Positions 54,987 to 64,000 of a stretch of 64,000 nucleotides of DNA are shown here, one piece after another. Below the pieces are notes generated by a model. The model was given only the letters and a program-made list of their open reading frames with translations, ran no database searches and was not told where the DNA came from. The position numbers were made by a program, and so were the translations under genes. The first letter of the stretch is position 1. Each line of letters starts with the position of its first letter. Source of the DNA: Streptosporangium becharense (GTDB lineage Bacteria; Actinomycetota; Actinomycetes; Streptosporangiales; Streptosporangiaceae); assembly GCF_014204985.1 (NCBI RefSeq), contig NZ_JACHMP010000001.1, forward strand, positions 2,108,001 through 2,172,000. Reading direction: 5' to 3'.

Positions 54987-55886
54987 TCAGGAGGGTGCGA
55001 AGACGGCCAGTGACCTGGCGCTCCTGCCCTGCTCCTCCATGAGGGCGAGCAACGTGCCGTCCGGCCCGAACACGCCCACCGGGCCGTTCAGGCCCAGCGC
55101 GGGCAGCCGGCCGCCGTGCGCGACGGTGTCCGCCTCCTCGGCGGTCACGTCGCGGCGTGGGAAGGCCGCGGCGACCGCGTCGGCCATCGGGAGGATCGCG
55201 CAGTCCGCGGCGAGCTGCTCCAGGGTGCGCGCGCCGGACAGGTCGTAGGGGCCCACCCGGGTGCGGCGCAGGGCCGTCAGGTGACCTCCGACGCCCAGGC
55301 CGGTGCCCAGGTCGCGGGCGAGCGAACGGATGTAGGTGCCGCTGGAGCAGCGGACCGAGGCGTCCACGTCGACGACGTCGCCGTGCCGGCGCACGTCCGT
55401 GACCTCGAAGGCCCACACCGTCACCGGCCGCGCCTGGAGCTCGACCTCCTCCCCCGCCCTGGCCCGTTTGTAGGCCCGCTCACCGTTGATCTTGATGGCG
55501 CTGATCTGCGGCGGGATCTGCATGATCGCCCCGGTCAGGGCCGCGACGCCCTTGGCCACGTCCTCGTCGCAGACACCGGCGGCCGACGCCGACGCGACGA
55601 GCTCGCCCTCGGCGTCGTCGGTGTTGGTGGACTCGCCGAGCCGGATCGTGGCGTCGTAACCCTTCTCGGTGAGCGCCAGGTGGCCCAGCAGCCGGGTGGC
55701 CTTCTCCACCCCGACCACCAGCACACCGGTGGCCATGGGGTCCAGGGTGCCCGCGTGCCCGACCCGGCGGGTGCCCGCGATGCCGCGGAGCTTGGCGACG
55801 ACGTCGTGCGAGGTCCACCCCGCGGGCTTGTCGACGATGATCAGGCCGCTGGGCGGCGGGGTGCGCTTGGCGCGAGCCGTACTCAA
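54987..55886 (-). CDS. truB: tRNA pseudouridine(55) synthase
   Basis: This 299-residue enzyme has the TruB motif HAGTLDPMATGVL with catalytic Asp, KPAGWTSHDVV near the N-terminus and CSSGTYIRSLARDLG. A C-terminal PUA-like part follows. The start is TTG 55886, preceded by AAGGA 7 bases upstream. Confidence 0.95.
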   Translation of the reverse strand: MSTARAKRTPPPSGLIIVDKPAGWTSHDVVAKLRGIAGTRRVGHAGTLDPMATGVLVVGVEKATRLLGHLALTEKGYDATIRLGESTNTDDAEGELVASASAAGVCDEDVAKGVAALTGAIMQIPPQISAIKINGERAYKRARAGEEVELQARPVTVWAFEVTDVRRHGDVVDVDASVRCSSGTYIRSLARDLGTGLGVGGHLTALRRTRVGPYDLSGARTLEQLAADCAILPMADAVAAAFPRRDVTAEEADTVAHGGRLPALGLNGPVGVFGPDGTLLALMEEQGRSARSLAVFAPS

Positions 55887-55918
55887 TTCGGGGTCCTTCC
55901 GCGGGAGCGCTCGAAGGT

Positions 55919-56917
55919 CTACAGAAGTGCCCGGAGACTCGCGATCGTCTCCTCCAGGGGCAGACGGGAGGTGAAACCCGCGGCCTTGGCGTGGCCGCCG
56001 CCGCCCAGCACGGCGCAGACGCGCGAGACGTCCACCCCGCCCTTGGAGCGGGTGGATACCTGCCAGAGCCCGTCGTCGTCCTCCTTGAGGACGGCGGTGA
56101 CGTCCGCCTCGTCGGTACGCCGGACCACGTCGATGATCCCCTCGATCTCGTCGTAGGGCAGCCCGTGCGCGGCCCGGTCGGCCCGGGTGACGTACGTCCA
56201 GACCAGTCCGCCGCCCACCTCCGGCTCCAGCCGCACCCTGCCGAGGACGGCGCCGAGCACCTTGAGGTAACCGAACGGGGACCGGTCCCAGAGCTCGCGG
56301 GCGATCTCCTCGGGGTTGAGCCCGGTGGCCACCAGCCGGGCGGCCATGGCGTGCGCCTGCGGGGTGGTCGAGGAGTGCTTGAACGAGCCGGTGTCGGTGA
56401 CGAGACCGACGTAGAGACAGGTCGCGATGGCCTTGTCGACCGGCAGACCGAGCCGGTCGATCAGCTCCTCGGCGAGCACGGCGGTGGCCGCCGCCCCCGG
56501 GTCGACCAGGTTGACCGTGCCGAACCCGGTGTTGGACGGGTGGTGGTCCACCACGATCAGCTCACGCGCCTTGTACGTGGTGTCGGTGAGCGTGCCGAGG
56601 CGCTCCACGGTCGGCACATCGAAGGTGACCATGACCTCCGGGGCCGCGGGATAGTCGGCGGGCTCGGCCAGCAACTCCTGGCCGGGCAGGAAACGCAGCA
56701 GCCGGGGCACCCGGAAGCGACGCTCTCCGAAGGAGACCGCGACCCGCTTGCCCGCCGCGCGCAGCGCGAGCCCGACCGCGAGCGCCGAACCGAGCGCGTC
56801 GCCGTCGGGCGAGACGTGGCAGGCGAGTGCGATCTCGTCGGCGGACGAGATGAGCTCGACGGCCCTGTCCCAGTCGCGTGCGGAGACCGGGCCGCCGTTA
56901 CGCGGGTCGGACGTCAC
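55919..56917 (-). CDS. DHH/DHHA1 phosphoesterase (NrnA-like oligoribonuclease/pAp phosphatase)
   Basis: This 332-residue protein has the DHH motif [17 protein letters not shown], and a C-terminal DHHA1 domain with [11 protein letters not shown]. NrnA-type enzymes degrade short RNAs and pAp. Its GTG overlaps the rbfA stop by 4 bases. Position between rbfA and truB is conserved. Confidence 0.93.
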   Translation of the reverse strand: MTSDPRNGGPVSARDWDRAVELISSADEIALACHVSPDGDALGSALAVGLALRAAGKRVAVSFGERRFRVPRLLRFLPGQELLAEPADYPAAPEVMVTFDVPTVERLGTLTDTTYKARELIVVDHHPSNTGFGTVNLVDPGAAATAVLAEELIDRLGLPVDKAIATCLYVGLVTDTGSFKHSSTTPQAHAMAARLVATGLNPEEIARELWDRSPFGYLKVLGAVLGRVRLEPEVGGGLVWTYVTRADRAAHGLPYDEIEGIIDVVRRTDEADVTAVLKEDDDGLWQVSTRSKGGVDVSRVCAVLGGGGHAKAAGFTSRLPLEETIASLRALL

Positions 56918-57393
56918 GTCGCCGGGTATCCCGCTCGTTCCGAAGGTTCGTCCTCGTCGTCCCCGGCCTCGCCGCGATCCTCCGGCTTGCGGTACGGGTC
57001 GGCGTCACCGGCGTGCCGCGCGCTCTCGGCACGCTTGGCGATCTCGGCGTCCCTCGCCCTGGCCTCGGCGAACAGGTCGTTGAGGTGACGGGCGCTCTCG
57101 GGGATCGGGTCGTGGGTGAACGTCAGCGTCGGGGTGTGGCGCAGACCGGTCTGCCGGCCCACCTCCGAGCGGATGAGCCCCTTGGCGCTCTCCAGCGCGG
57201 CGGCGGAATCGGCCCGCTCGGCCTCGGAGCCGAACACGGTGTAGAACACCGTGGCGTCGCTCAGGTCGTTGGTGATCCGCGCGTCCGTGACGGTCACGAA
57301 CCCGAGCCTGGGATCCTTGATCCGGCGTTCCAGCATCTCGGCCACGACCTGGCGGATCCGGTCGGCGATCTTGCGTGCGCGTGCGGCGTCCAT
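56914..57393 (-). CDS. rbfA: ribosome-binding factor A
   Basis: This 159-residue KH-like protein starts [20 protein letters not shown] and shows [14 protein letters not shown] and [15 protein letters not shown]. It assists 30S subunit maturation. The C-terminal 35 residues form an acidic disordered tail ([12 protein letters not shown]). Confidence 0.95.
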   Translation of the reverse strand: MDAARARKIADRIRQVVAEMLERRIKDPRLGFVTVTDARITNDLSDATVFYTVFGSEAERADSAAALESAKGLIRSEVGRQTGLRHTPTLTFTHDPIPESARHLNDLFAEARARDAEIAKRAESARHAGDADPYRKPEDRGEAGDDEDEPSERAGYPAT

Positions 57394-57463
57394 CTTGGCT
57401 CCCCCCTTCTCACGGGCACGGCCGGGCGCTGCGGCGTGCTTGCGCGTCCGGCCGTTCCCGAAT

Positions 57464-57760
57464 CTAGTCCTCGTCGTTGTAGAGCCGCTGCCTGGCCGAC
57501 AGCAGCTCGATCTCCGGGTGGAAGGCGACCAGGCGTTCGCAGTCGTCCATCACCTCGCCGCAGTTGGCGGCGGTGGCCGAGACGACCGCGATCCCGATCT
57601 CAGCGCGACGGTGCAGGTCGAGGTGGCCGGTCTCGGCGACGGCCACGGCCGGGAACCTCCGCTGCACCTCGGCGACTATGGGCCGCACCACCGAGCGTTT
57701 CTGCTTCAGCGAACGGACGTCGCCGAGCAGGATGTCCAATGTCAGAGCACCTACATACAT
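57464..57760 (-). CDS. DUF503 (YlxP-like) protein
   Basis: This 98-residue protein carries the DUF503 pattern: [20 protein letters not shown] and [21 protein letters not shown]. It lies between infB and rbfA, the conserved place for ylxP. Ribosome-related function is suspected but not established. Confidence 0.9.
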   Translation of the reverse strand: MYVGALTLDILLGDVRSLKQKRSVVRPIVAEVQRRFPAVAVAETGHLDLHRRAEIGIAVVSATAANCGEVMDDCERLVAFHPEIELLSARQRLYNDED

Positions 57761-57884
57761 GGTGGGTCACTCGCCACGGGTGTCACCGTGCCACGGGAGG
57801 GTGCGGGGCCGCCCGCCGGTCGCGTCCCACCCGCCAGGGGTGGGACGCGATCGGCGGAACGGGCCACCGCGTTCGCCGGGGGCA

Positions 57885-60800
57885 TCAGACGCGCGGCTTC
57901 TCCCGCATCTCGAAGGTCTCGATGACGTCATCGATCTTGATGTCGTTGTAACCGACACCGATACCGCACTCGAAGCCCTCCCGGACCTCGGTCGCGTCGT
58001 CCTTGAAACGGCGCAGCGAGGACACGGTGAGGTTGTCGGAGATGACGACGCCGCCGCGGATGAGACGGGCCTTGCTGTTGCGGACGATCGTGCCCGAGCG
58101 GACCAGCGCACCGGCGATGTTGCCGATCTTCGGCACCTTGAAGACCTCGCGGACTTCGGCGGTGCCCATCTGGACCTCTTCGAACTCCGGCTTGAGCATG
58201 CCCTTGAGGGCCGCCTCGATCTCCTCGATCGCCTGGTAGATGACCGAGTAGTAGCGGATGTCGACGCCCTCGCGCTCGGCCAGGTCGCGCGCCCGGACCT
58301 CGGGACGCACGTTGAAGCCGATGATGACGGCGTTGTCGTCGGCGACCGCCAGGTTGACGTCGTACTCGGTGATCGCACCGACGGCGCGGTGGAGCACCCG
58401 CAGGCGCACCTCGTCACCGACGTCGATCTTGAGCAGCGCGTCCTCCAGAGCCTCGACCGAGCCGGAGACGTCACCCTTGATGATGAGCTTGAGCTCGTCG
58501 ACCTGGCCCTTCTCCATCTCGCTGAAGAGCTCTTCGAGGGTGCGCCGGCGGCCGGACTTGGCCATGTCGGCGATGCGCTTGCGGGCCGCCCGCTGCTGGG
58601 CGATCTGACGCGCCATCCGGTCGTCGGTGACCACGATGAAGTTGTCACCGGCACCGGGCACCGCGGTCAGACCGAGGACCAGCACCGGACGCGACGGGTC
58701 GGCTTCCTCGATCGAGTCGCCGTTGTCGTCCAGCATCGCCCGGACGCGGCCGAAGGCCTCGCCACAGACGATGGAGTCGCCGACGCGGAGCGTGCCGCGC
58801 TGGACCAGCACGGTCGCCACCGGGCCGCGGCCCTTGTCGAGGTGGGCCTCGATGGCGACGCCCTGGGCGTCCATCGTCGGGTTCGCCCGCAGGTCGAGCT
58901 CGGCGTCCGCGGTGAGCAGGATGGCCTCGAGCAGGCTGTCGATGCCGGTGCCGTTCTTCGCGGAGATGTCGACGAACATCGTGGTGCCGCCGTACTCCTC
59001 GGCGACCAGGCCGTACTCGGTCAGCTGGGCCCGGACCTTGCTCGGGTCGGCGCCCTCCTTGTCGACCTTGTTGACCGCGACCACGATCGGCACGTCGGCC
59101 GCCTGGGCGTGGTTCAGCGCCTCGATCGTCTGCGGCTTCACGCCGTCGTCCGCCGCGACCACCAGGATGGCGATGTCGGTCACCTTGGCACCGCGGGCAC
59201 GCATGGCGGTGAACGCCTCGTGACCCGGGGTGTCGATGAAGGTGATCCGGCGCTCCTCGCCCTCGTGGTCGGTGGCGATCTGGTAGGCACCGATGTGCTG
59301 GGTGATGCCACCGGCCTCGCGGGCCACCACGTTGGTCTGACGGATGGCGTCGAGCAGCTTGGTCTTACCGTGGTCGACGTGACCCATGACGGTCACCACC
59401 GGCGGCCGCGCGACCAGGTCGCCCTCGTCGCCCTCGTCCTCACCGAACTCGATGTCGAAGGACTCCAGGAGCTCGCGGTCCTCCTCCTCGGGGCTGACCA
59501 CGAGGAGGTTGTAGTCGAGCTCGGCGGCCAGGAGCTGGAGGGTCTCCTCGTTGACCGACTGGGTGGCGGTCACCATCTCGCCCAGGTGCAGCATGACCTG
59601 CACCAGGGACGCCGGGTTCGCGCCGATCTTGTCGGCGAAGTCGGACAGCGAGGCGCCGCGCGACAGGCGGATCGTCTGGCCGTTGCCGCGGGGAACCTGC
59701 ACGCCGCCGATCGACGGCGCCTGCATGTTGTCGAACTCCTGGCGCCGCTGGCGCTTGGACTTGCGACCACGGGTCGGCCGCCCGCCGGGACGGCCGAAGG
59801 CACCCGCGGTGCCGCCGCCGCGGCCACGTCCGCCGCCGCCGCCGGGACGACCGGCGAAACCGCCGCCGCCGCCACCGGGAGCGCCGGTGCCGGTGCCGGG
59901 ACGACCGGCACCGCCGCCGCCACCCGGACGGCCGGCGAAACCGCCGCCGCCGGGACGACCGGCACCGCCGCCGGGACGACCCGCGCCGCCACCGGGACGA
60001 CCCGCGCCGCCACCAGGACGCGGACCGCCGCCACCGGGAGCGGAGGGACGGCCCTGCGGCATCATCATCGGGCTGGGACGCGGGCCACCGGGACGGGGAC
60101 CGCCGGGACCGCCGGGACCGCCACCGGGACGCGGGCCGCCCGAAGGCGGGCCGGGACGCGGACCGGCGGCGCCGGGCGCGCCGGAGCGACCGGCCGGCGG
60201 ACGGGGACCGGCGCTGTCACGACCCTGGTCGCGGCCGGGACGGTCTTCCCGGGGGCCGGGACGCGGACCGCGGTCGCCACGGTCGCCGGGGCCGCCGTCG
60301 CGGCCGGGACCGCCCGGACGCGGCGGACGGGACTGGCCCATGCCGCTGGCGTTCGACGAGAACGGGTTGTTGCCGGGACGCGGGCCACGGGGGCCGGGAC
60401 GCGGACCGGGCTTGGGAGCACCCGCACCGGGGGCACCCGCGCCGGGACGCTGGCCCGAGGGGGCTCCGGCGCCGCCGGCCGGACGCGCGTCGGGACGCGG
60501 GGCCGGGCCGGGACGCGGACCGGGCCTGGGGCCCGGCTTGGGACCGGCGGCCGGGCGGCCGGCGTCGGTGCGAGGAGCCTCGAACCTGGGCGGCTGGACC
60601 GGCGAGGGCTGCCGCGGCGGCTGAGGCTGCGGCGGCTGCTGGGGCTGCGGCGGCTGGGCCGCGGCCGGCGGGGCCTGCGGCGCAGGCGCTGCGGGACGCG
60701 CCGGGACGGGACCCGGACGCGGGCCGGGCCTGGGGCCCGGTTTGGGGATGGAGGTCGGCGTCGAAGCGCCGTTGCCTGCTTGGCCTTCCGGCCGAGGGGC

Positions 60801-61007
60801 CGCCTGCGGCGGCCTGGGGCCTCTGCCCCTGTCGGACGAACCCTTGGTGGGGCCGCCCAAAGCTTCCGTGAGCCTGCGGACCACCGGCGCTTCGATAGTC
60901 GAGGACGCCGAACGCACGAACTCGCCCATCTCCTGGAGCTTGGCCATGACGACCTTGCTCTCCACACCGAACTCCTTGGCGAGCTCGTATACCCGGACCT
61001 TCGCCAC
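57885..61007 (-). CDS. infB: translation initiation factor IF-2
   Basis: This 1,040-residue GTPase has an N-terminal IF2_N domain ([18 protein letters not shown]), a disordered Gly/Pro/Arg-rich region of roughly 400 residues (GRPGGG-type repeats, about 59.8-60.8 kb) and a second IF2_N-like segment. The G domain follows ([10 protein letters not shown] near residue 542, [17 protein letters not shown]), with C-terminal fMet-tRNA-binding domains. GTG 61007 is chosen because AGGGAG lies about 4 bases upstream. Confidence 0.96.
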   Translation of the reverse strand: MAKVRVYELAKEFGVESKVVMAKLQEMGEFVRSASSTIEAPVVRRLTEALGGPTKGSSDRGRGPRPPQAAPRPEGQAGNGASTPTSIPKPGPRPGPRPGPVPARPAAPAPQAPPAAAQPPQPQQPPQPQPPRQPSPVQPPRFEAPRTDAGRPAAGPKPGPRPGPRPGPAPRPDARPAGGAGAPSGQRPGAGAPGAGAPKPGPRPGPRGPRPGNNPFSSNASGMGQSRPPRPGGPGRDGGPGDRGDRGPRPGPREDRPGRDQGRDSAGPRPPAGRSGAPGAAGPRPGPPSGGPRPGGGPGGPGGPRPGGPRPSPMMMPQGRPSAPGGGGPRPGGGAGRPGGGAGRPGGGAGRPGGGGFAGRPGGGGGAGRPGTGTGAPGGGGGGFAGRPGGGGGRGRGGGTAGAFGRPGGRPTRGRKSKRQRRQEFDNMQAPSIGGVQVPRGNGQTIRLSRGASLSDFADKIGANPASLVQVMLHLGEMVTATQSVNEETLQLLAAELDYNLLVVSPEEEDRELLESFDIEFGEDEGDEGDLVARPPVVTVMGHVDHGKTKLLDAIRQTNVVAREAGGITQHIGAYQIATDHEGEERRITFIDTPGHEAFTAMRARGAKVTDIAILVVAADDGVKPQTIEALNHAQAADVPIVVAVNKVDKEGADPSKVRAQLTEYGLVAEEYGGTTMFVDISAKNGTGIDSLLEAILLTADAELDLRANPTMDAQGVAIEAHLDKGRGPVATVLVQRGTLRVGDSIVCGEAFGRVRAMLDDNGDSIEEADPSRPVLVLGLTAVPGAGDNFIVVTDDRMARQIAQQRAARKRIADMAKSGRRRTLEELFSEMEKGQVDELKLIIKGDVSGSVEALEDALLKIDVGDEVRLRVLHRAVGAITEYDVNLAVADDNAVIIGFNVRPEVRARDLAEREGVDIRYYSVIYQAIEEIEAALKGMLKPEFEEVQMGTAEVREVFKVPKIGNIAGALVRSGTIVRNSKARLIRGGVVISDNLTVSSLRRFKDDATEVREGFECGIGVGYNDIKIDDVIETFEMREKPRV
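59800..60060 (-). repeat. Gly-Arg-Pro-Gly coding repeats within infB
   Basis: Tandem GC-rich units encode (A)GRPGGGG-type repeats on the minus strand in the disordered N-terminal part of IF-2. Codon-level repetition is strongest at 59930-60010. They are coding low-complexity DNA, not an independent element. Confidence 0.85.
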
Positions 61008-61150
61008 TGCACTCCCTTGTCTCGGCCCGGGAGGCGGTGCCACCGGACCGTCGTTACGTTGACGTACTCATCGCCGCATGCTCATCAGGCGCTCATAGCT
61101 ATCTGACCAGCCCATCAATTCGGCGTCCTACATGACAGTCGGTAACCACT

Positions 61151-61453
61151 TCACCCGATCCTTTCGGCCGATAGCCCTTCCAGATGACCCCGCACGAGCG
61201 ACAGGTCGAGCGGTCCCGCGACGCGGAAAGCGCGCGGAAACGCCCGGCGACGCTCTGCGAGGTGGAGACAGCTCAGGGTGGGATGCAGTGAAGCACCACG
61301 CCCCTGGAGCCGTCGCCGCAGGTCGGGGACGATAACGCCCTCGACCATCACCAGACGGAGCAGCTCGGAGGAAACCGTGCGAACCCGGCACCCCACGCAG
61401 GTTCTTTGTGGGGCAGCCTGGCCACCATATTCCAGCTTACCGCGTGGGCGCAT
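61151..61453 (-). CDS. ylxR: YlxR/DUF448 RNA-binding protein
   Basis: This 100-residue protein has the YlxR motifs RTCVGCR and [22 protein letters not shown]. It overlaps the end of nusA by 17 bases and precedes infB, the conserved nusA-ylxR-infB order. YlxR binds RNA or RNase P and may regulate ribosome genes. Confidence 0.92.
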   Translation of the reverse strand: MRPRGKLEYGGQAAPQRTCVGCRVRTVSSELLRLVMVEGVIVPDLRRRLQGRGASLHPTLSCLHLAERRRAFPRAFRVAGPLDLSLVRGHLEGLSAERIG

Positions 61454-62444
61454 CTACGGAACCGGTCGCATCCCCCGGTTGGGTGTCCGGACGGATGTCG
61501 ATGCGCCAACCGGTGAGGCGAGCGGCCAGCCGGGCGTTCTGCCCCTCCTTGCCGATGGCCAGGGAGAGCTGGTAGTCCGGCACGGTCACGCGCGCGGCGC
61601 GGCCTTCGTAGTCGATCACCTCTACGTGGGAAACGCGCGCGGGCGACAGGGCATTCCCCACGAACTCCGCGGGATTCTCCGACCAGTCGATGATGTCGAT
61701 CTTCTCACCGTGCAGCTCGTTCATCACGTTGCGCACCCGCGAGCCCATCGGGCCGATGCAGGCACCCTTGGCGTTCACGCCGGGCCGGCGCGAGCGGACC
61801 GCGAGCTTGGTGCGGTGACCGGCCTCGCGGGCGACCGCGGCGATCTCGACGGTGCCGTCGGCGATCTCCGGGACCTCCAGCGCGAACAGCTTCTTGACCA
61901 GCCCGGGGTGGGTGCGCGACAGGGTCACCGAGGGACCCTTGTGCCCCTTCTTGACCTGGACCACGTAACAGCGGATGCGGTCGCCGTGGACGTACTCCTC
62001 CCCGGGGACCTGCTCACTGTGCGGCAGCACGGCCTCGATCTTGCCCAGGTCGACCAGGACCACCCGGGGGTCCTTGCCCTGCTGGATGACGCCCGCCACC
62101 AGCTCGCCCTCGCGGCTGGCGAACTCGCCGAAGTTGATCTCGTCCTCGGCGTCGCGGAGCTGCTGCAGGATGACCTGCTTGGCGGTGGTCGCGGCGATGC
62201 GGCTGAAGTTGCCCGGGGTGTCGTCGAACTCCCTGAGCACCTCCCCGCTCTCGGCGTCGATCTCGGCGGCGAAGATGGTCACGTGCCCGGAGGTGCGGTC
62301 GAGCTCGGCCCGCGCCTTGGGCGCCGCACCCTCACTCCGGAAGTACGCGATCAGCAGTGCGTCCTCGATCGCCTTGACGACCAGGTCGAAGGAGATGTCC
62401 TTCTCCCGCTCCAGGCTACGCAGGACGCTCATGTCGATGTCCAC
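61437..62444 (-). CDS. nusA: transcription termination/antitermination factor NusA
   Basis: This 335-residue protein has an N-terminal RNA polymerase-binding domain, an S1 domain ([20 protein letters not shown]) and KH domains ([40 protein letters not shown]). The proteobacterial C-terminal acidic repeats are absent, as usual for Gram-positives. GTG 62444 follows GGGAG; ATG 62432 is an alternative. Confidence 0.95.
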   Translation of the reverse strand: MDIDMSVLRSLEREKDISFDLVVKAIEDALLIAYFRSEGAAPKARAELDRTSGHVTIFAAEIDAESGEVLREFDDTPGNFSRIAATTAKQVILQQLRDAEDEINFGEFASREGELVAGVIQQGKDPRVVLVDLGKIEAVLPHSEQVPGEEYVHGDRIRCYVVQVKKGHKGPSVTLSRTHPGLVKKLFALEVPEIADGTVEIAAVAREAGHRTKLAVRSRRPGVNAKGACIGPMGSRVRNVMNELHGEKIDIIDWSENPAEFVGNALSPARVSHVEVIDYEGRAARVTVPDYQLSLAIGKEGQNARLAARLTGWRIDIRPDTQPGDATGSVDAPTR

Positions 62445-62455
62445 AAGGCTCCCCC

Positions 62456-62956
62456 TTAGCCCTCGTCGCCGTCTTCGCCGTCGTCTTCGGCGTCATCGAA
62501 CCGGCGGAACTCCACCTGCACCCGTCCTCGGGTCAGGTCCTGATATTCGATACGGCGCCGCGTGCCGTCGACGTCCAGCTCCACGCCCGCGTCGTCGGTG
62601 GCGGCGATCCGTCCCTCCACTGTCGTGCCGTCCCGTAGGTCGGCCTTGACCAGCCTCCGCACTGCGCGGCGCCAGTGGCGCGGCTCGGTGAGCGGCCGGT
62701 CGACCCCGGGGGAGGAGACCTCCAGCACGTACGGGGCGTTGCCCATGGCGTCGTCGGCGTCCAGTCTGGCGGACACGGCGTGGCTGACCTGGGCGACGTC
62801 GTCCAGGCTCACCCCGCCGTCACGGTCGACGACGACGCGCAGCAGGCGCCGCTTACCCGCGGGGGTGACCGTGACGTCCTCCAAGTCGAGCCCTTCGGCT
62901 CCGACGACGGGTTCCAGAAGCTTCATCAGGCGGTCGCGGGATGTGGCGTTGCCCAT
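62456..62956 (-). CDS. rimP: ribosome maturation factor RimP
   Basis: This 166-residue protein shows [31 protein letters not shown] and [20 protein letters not shown], the RimP signature. It aids 30S assembly. It starts the leftward rimP-nusA-ylxR-infB operon, 11 bases before nusA. The C-terminus is acidic ([13 protein letters not shown]). Confidence 0.94.
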   Translation of the reverse strand: MGNATSRDRLMKLLEPVVGAEGLDLEDVTVTPAGKRRLLRVVVDRDGGVSLDDVAQVSHAVSARLDADDAMGNAPYVLEVSSPGVDRPLTEPRHWRRAVRRLVKADLRDGTTVEGRIAATDDAGVELDVDGTRRRIEYQDLTRGRVQVEFRRFDDAEDDGEDGDEG

Positions 62957-63149
62957 GCCGGCCTCCCATTGTCACGATCTCAGCCGGGCGGACCTCGCCC
63001 AAGCGGATAACCAGCCTATCCACACCAGGGCGTAGAAACGGCGCCACTCGGTGTGGCGACGCCGCCCGAGAAGCGTGGTGAGTGCGATTATGCCAACCCC
63101 GTACGATGCTAGATGCGCCAGCTGCCCGACACATGACCGGAGGTCGTCC

Positions 63150-63644
63150 GTGCGTTCCGTCTCCCGGCGTGCCCTGTTGCGGGGCGGCGCACTCGGGGTG
63201 ACCACCGTGACGCTGGCGGGGTGCGCCGAGGAGAAGCCGGTGCGCCTCGCCGCCAAGCCGCCCGACCCGGAGACCCTCCTCGTCAGGGAGCTGATCGCGG
63301 CCAAGGAGCGGACCGTCGCCCTGTACGCCTCGGCCGGCTCCGACCGCCTCACACCCTTCAGGCAGCGGCACGAGGCCCACCTGGCCGAGCTCCGCCGCCG
63401 CCTGCCGCCGGACGCCGCGACCGCCCCCGCACCCTCCGGGGCCGCGCCGGCCTCCGCGGTGCCCACCCCGTCACCGTCCCGGAACCGCAGGCCGACGGTG
63501 CGCACCCTGCGGGACCTGGAGCGTAAGGCCGCGGCGCTGCGCCCGCGCCAGCTGGCTGGGGTCTCCCCCGCGCTGGCCCAGCTGATCGCCTCCATCGGCG
63601 CCTGTGAGGCCGCGCACGCGCTGGCCCTGTCGAGGTCGCTGTGA
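63150..63644 (+). CDS. Tat-type lipoprotein, unknown function
   Basis: This 164-residue protein starts VRSVSRRALLRGG with a twin-arginine signal and a lipobox-like LAGC, so it is probably a Tat-exported lipoprotein. The mature part is helical with a Pro/Ala/Ser-rich linker (about 90-120). GTG 63150 is chosen because GGAGG lies 6 bases upstream. It overlaps the next gene, a ferritin-like DUF4439 protein, by 4 bases, so the two likely act together at the cell surface. Confidence 0.82.
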   Translation: MRSVSRRALLRGGALGVTTVTLAGCAEEKPVRLAAKPPDPETLLVRELIAAKERTVALYASAGSDRLTPFRQRHEAHLAELRRRLPPDAATAPAPSGAAPASAVPTPSPSRNRRPTVRTLRDLERKAAALRPRQLAGVSPALAQLIASIGACEAAHALALSRSL

Positions 63645-64000
63645 GCGCCGCCGGCGGGCTCGACACGGCTCTGGCCGCCGAGCACGCGGCCGTCTACGCG
63701 TACGGGGTGATCGCGGCCAGGACCACGGGCCGGTTGCGTGTCACGGCGACGGCCGCGTTCAACGCCCACCGCGCCCGCCGCGACCGGCTCCGCGAGATGA
63801 TCATCGCTGCGGGCGGCACACCCGCCGAACCGACGGCGGTCTACCGGCTGCCGGTCACGCCGACGGGCGAGACCCAGGCGGTCGAGCTGGCCGTGCTGGT
63901 CGAGCGCGGGGTGACCGCCGCCTACCTGGAGCTGACGGCCTCCGCGGACGCCGCCGTGCGCGAGCTGGCCGCGCTGGCCATGCAGGAGTGCGTCGTCCGC
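63641..64000 (+). CDS. ferritin-like DUF4439 protein, 3' end outside the window
   Basis: A frame opens at GTG 63641, overlapping the upstream stop (GTGA), and stays open to the window end (120 codons). It encodes a four-helix-type start ALAAEHAAVYAYGVIAART, FNAHRARRDRL and a Gly-Thr-Pro loop, as in DUF4439 ferritin-like proteins. The C-terminus is cut off by the window. Confidence 0.8.
   Translation, partial: MSAAGGLDTALAAEHAAVYAYGVIAARTTGRLRVTATAAFNAHRARRDRLREMIIAAGGTPAEPTAVYRLPVTPTGETQAVELAVLVERGVTAAYLELTASADAAVRELAALAMQECVVR

Noticed and set aside
59860-60060. Regular repeats resembling a CRISPR or satellite array
   Set aside because: They are in frame within infB and encode Gly-Arg-Pro-Gly repeats; there are no unique spacers.
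57564-61106. A very long plus-strand reading frame antisense to infB
   Set aside because: It mirrors infB, has repetitive Gly/Thr/Ala/Arg composition and no recognisable domain; long antisense frames are expected at this GC content.

Overview
The window is about 64 kb of very high-GC DNA from an actinobacterium. ClgR, a transpeptidase/transglycosylase with a Gly/Asn-rich tail, MenA, a PgsA-RimO-RodZ-FtsK block and the rimP-nusA-ylxR-infB-rbfA-truB-ribF-rpsO-pnp block all fit a mycelial actinomycete. Gene content suggests Streptosporangiales or relatives, but the sequence alone does not prove the family.

The backbone is a conserved actinobacterial core running mostly on the minus strand. From right to left it carries rimP-nusA-ylxR-infB-DUF503-rbfA-nrnA-truB-ribF (62.9-53.9 kb), rpsO-pnp-M16 peptidase-dapB (53.7-48.6 kb), dapA-small ORF-RNase J (32.3-29.5 kb), and ftsK-rodZ-rimO-pgsA-cinA-clgR (23.3-16.8 kb). 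On the plus strand nei2 (16.0 kb) meets clgR tail to tail, and lhr runs in from the left edge. These core genes handle translation, RNA decay, lysine/peptidoglycan precursor synthesis, chromosome segregation and DNA repair.

Three accessory islands interrupt the backbone. Island 1 (4.3-15.9 kb), between lhr and nei2, holds an RsbQ/RsbP-type hydrolase plus PAS-PP2C phosphatase pair, a VanX-like D-Ala-D-Ala dipeptidase, and an aminosugar-type ABC uptake operon (binding protein, two permeases, GH3 hexosaminidase). Two sister ROK regulators flank that operon and their upstream regions share an operator-like sequence. Island 2 (23.4-29.4 kb), between ftsK and RNase J, holds a uronate (pectin-type) catabolism locus: an SSS symporter, a 4-oxalocrotonate-tautomerase-like protein, an IclR regulator, KduD and KduI. 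Each of its three promoters carries two 17-bp half-palindromic sites placed exactly 20 bp apart. Two tandem secreted four-cysteine proteins with ECF-sigma-like promoters follow. Island 3 (32.7-48.0 kb), between dapA and dapB, holds GntR, RadC, twin double-winged-helix GntR proteins, a peroxiredoxin, a divergent EamA exporter/MocR pair, a CGNR regulator, acetyltransferases, MenA, a serine-recombinase remnant, a TetR/oxidoreductase pair, and a TetR-controlled operon of a 49-codon ORF with a class A penicillin-binding protein.

The strongest candidates for undescribed biology are the uronate regulon with its embedded tautomerase, the TetR-leader ORF-PBP operon, the paired ROK system, the orphan RsbQP module and the twin secreted cysteine proteins. 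No rRNA, tRNA, CRISPR array or intact mobile element was found.
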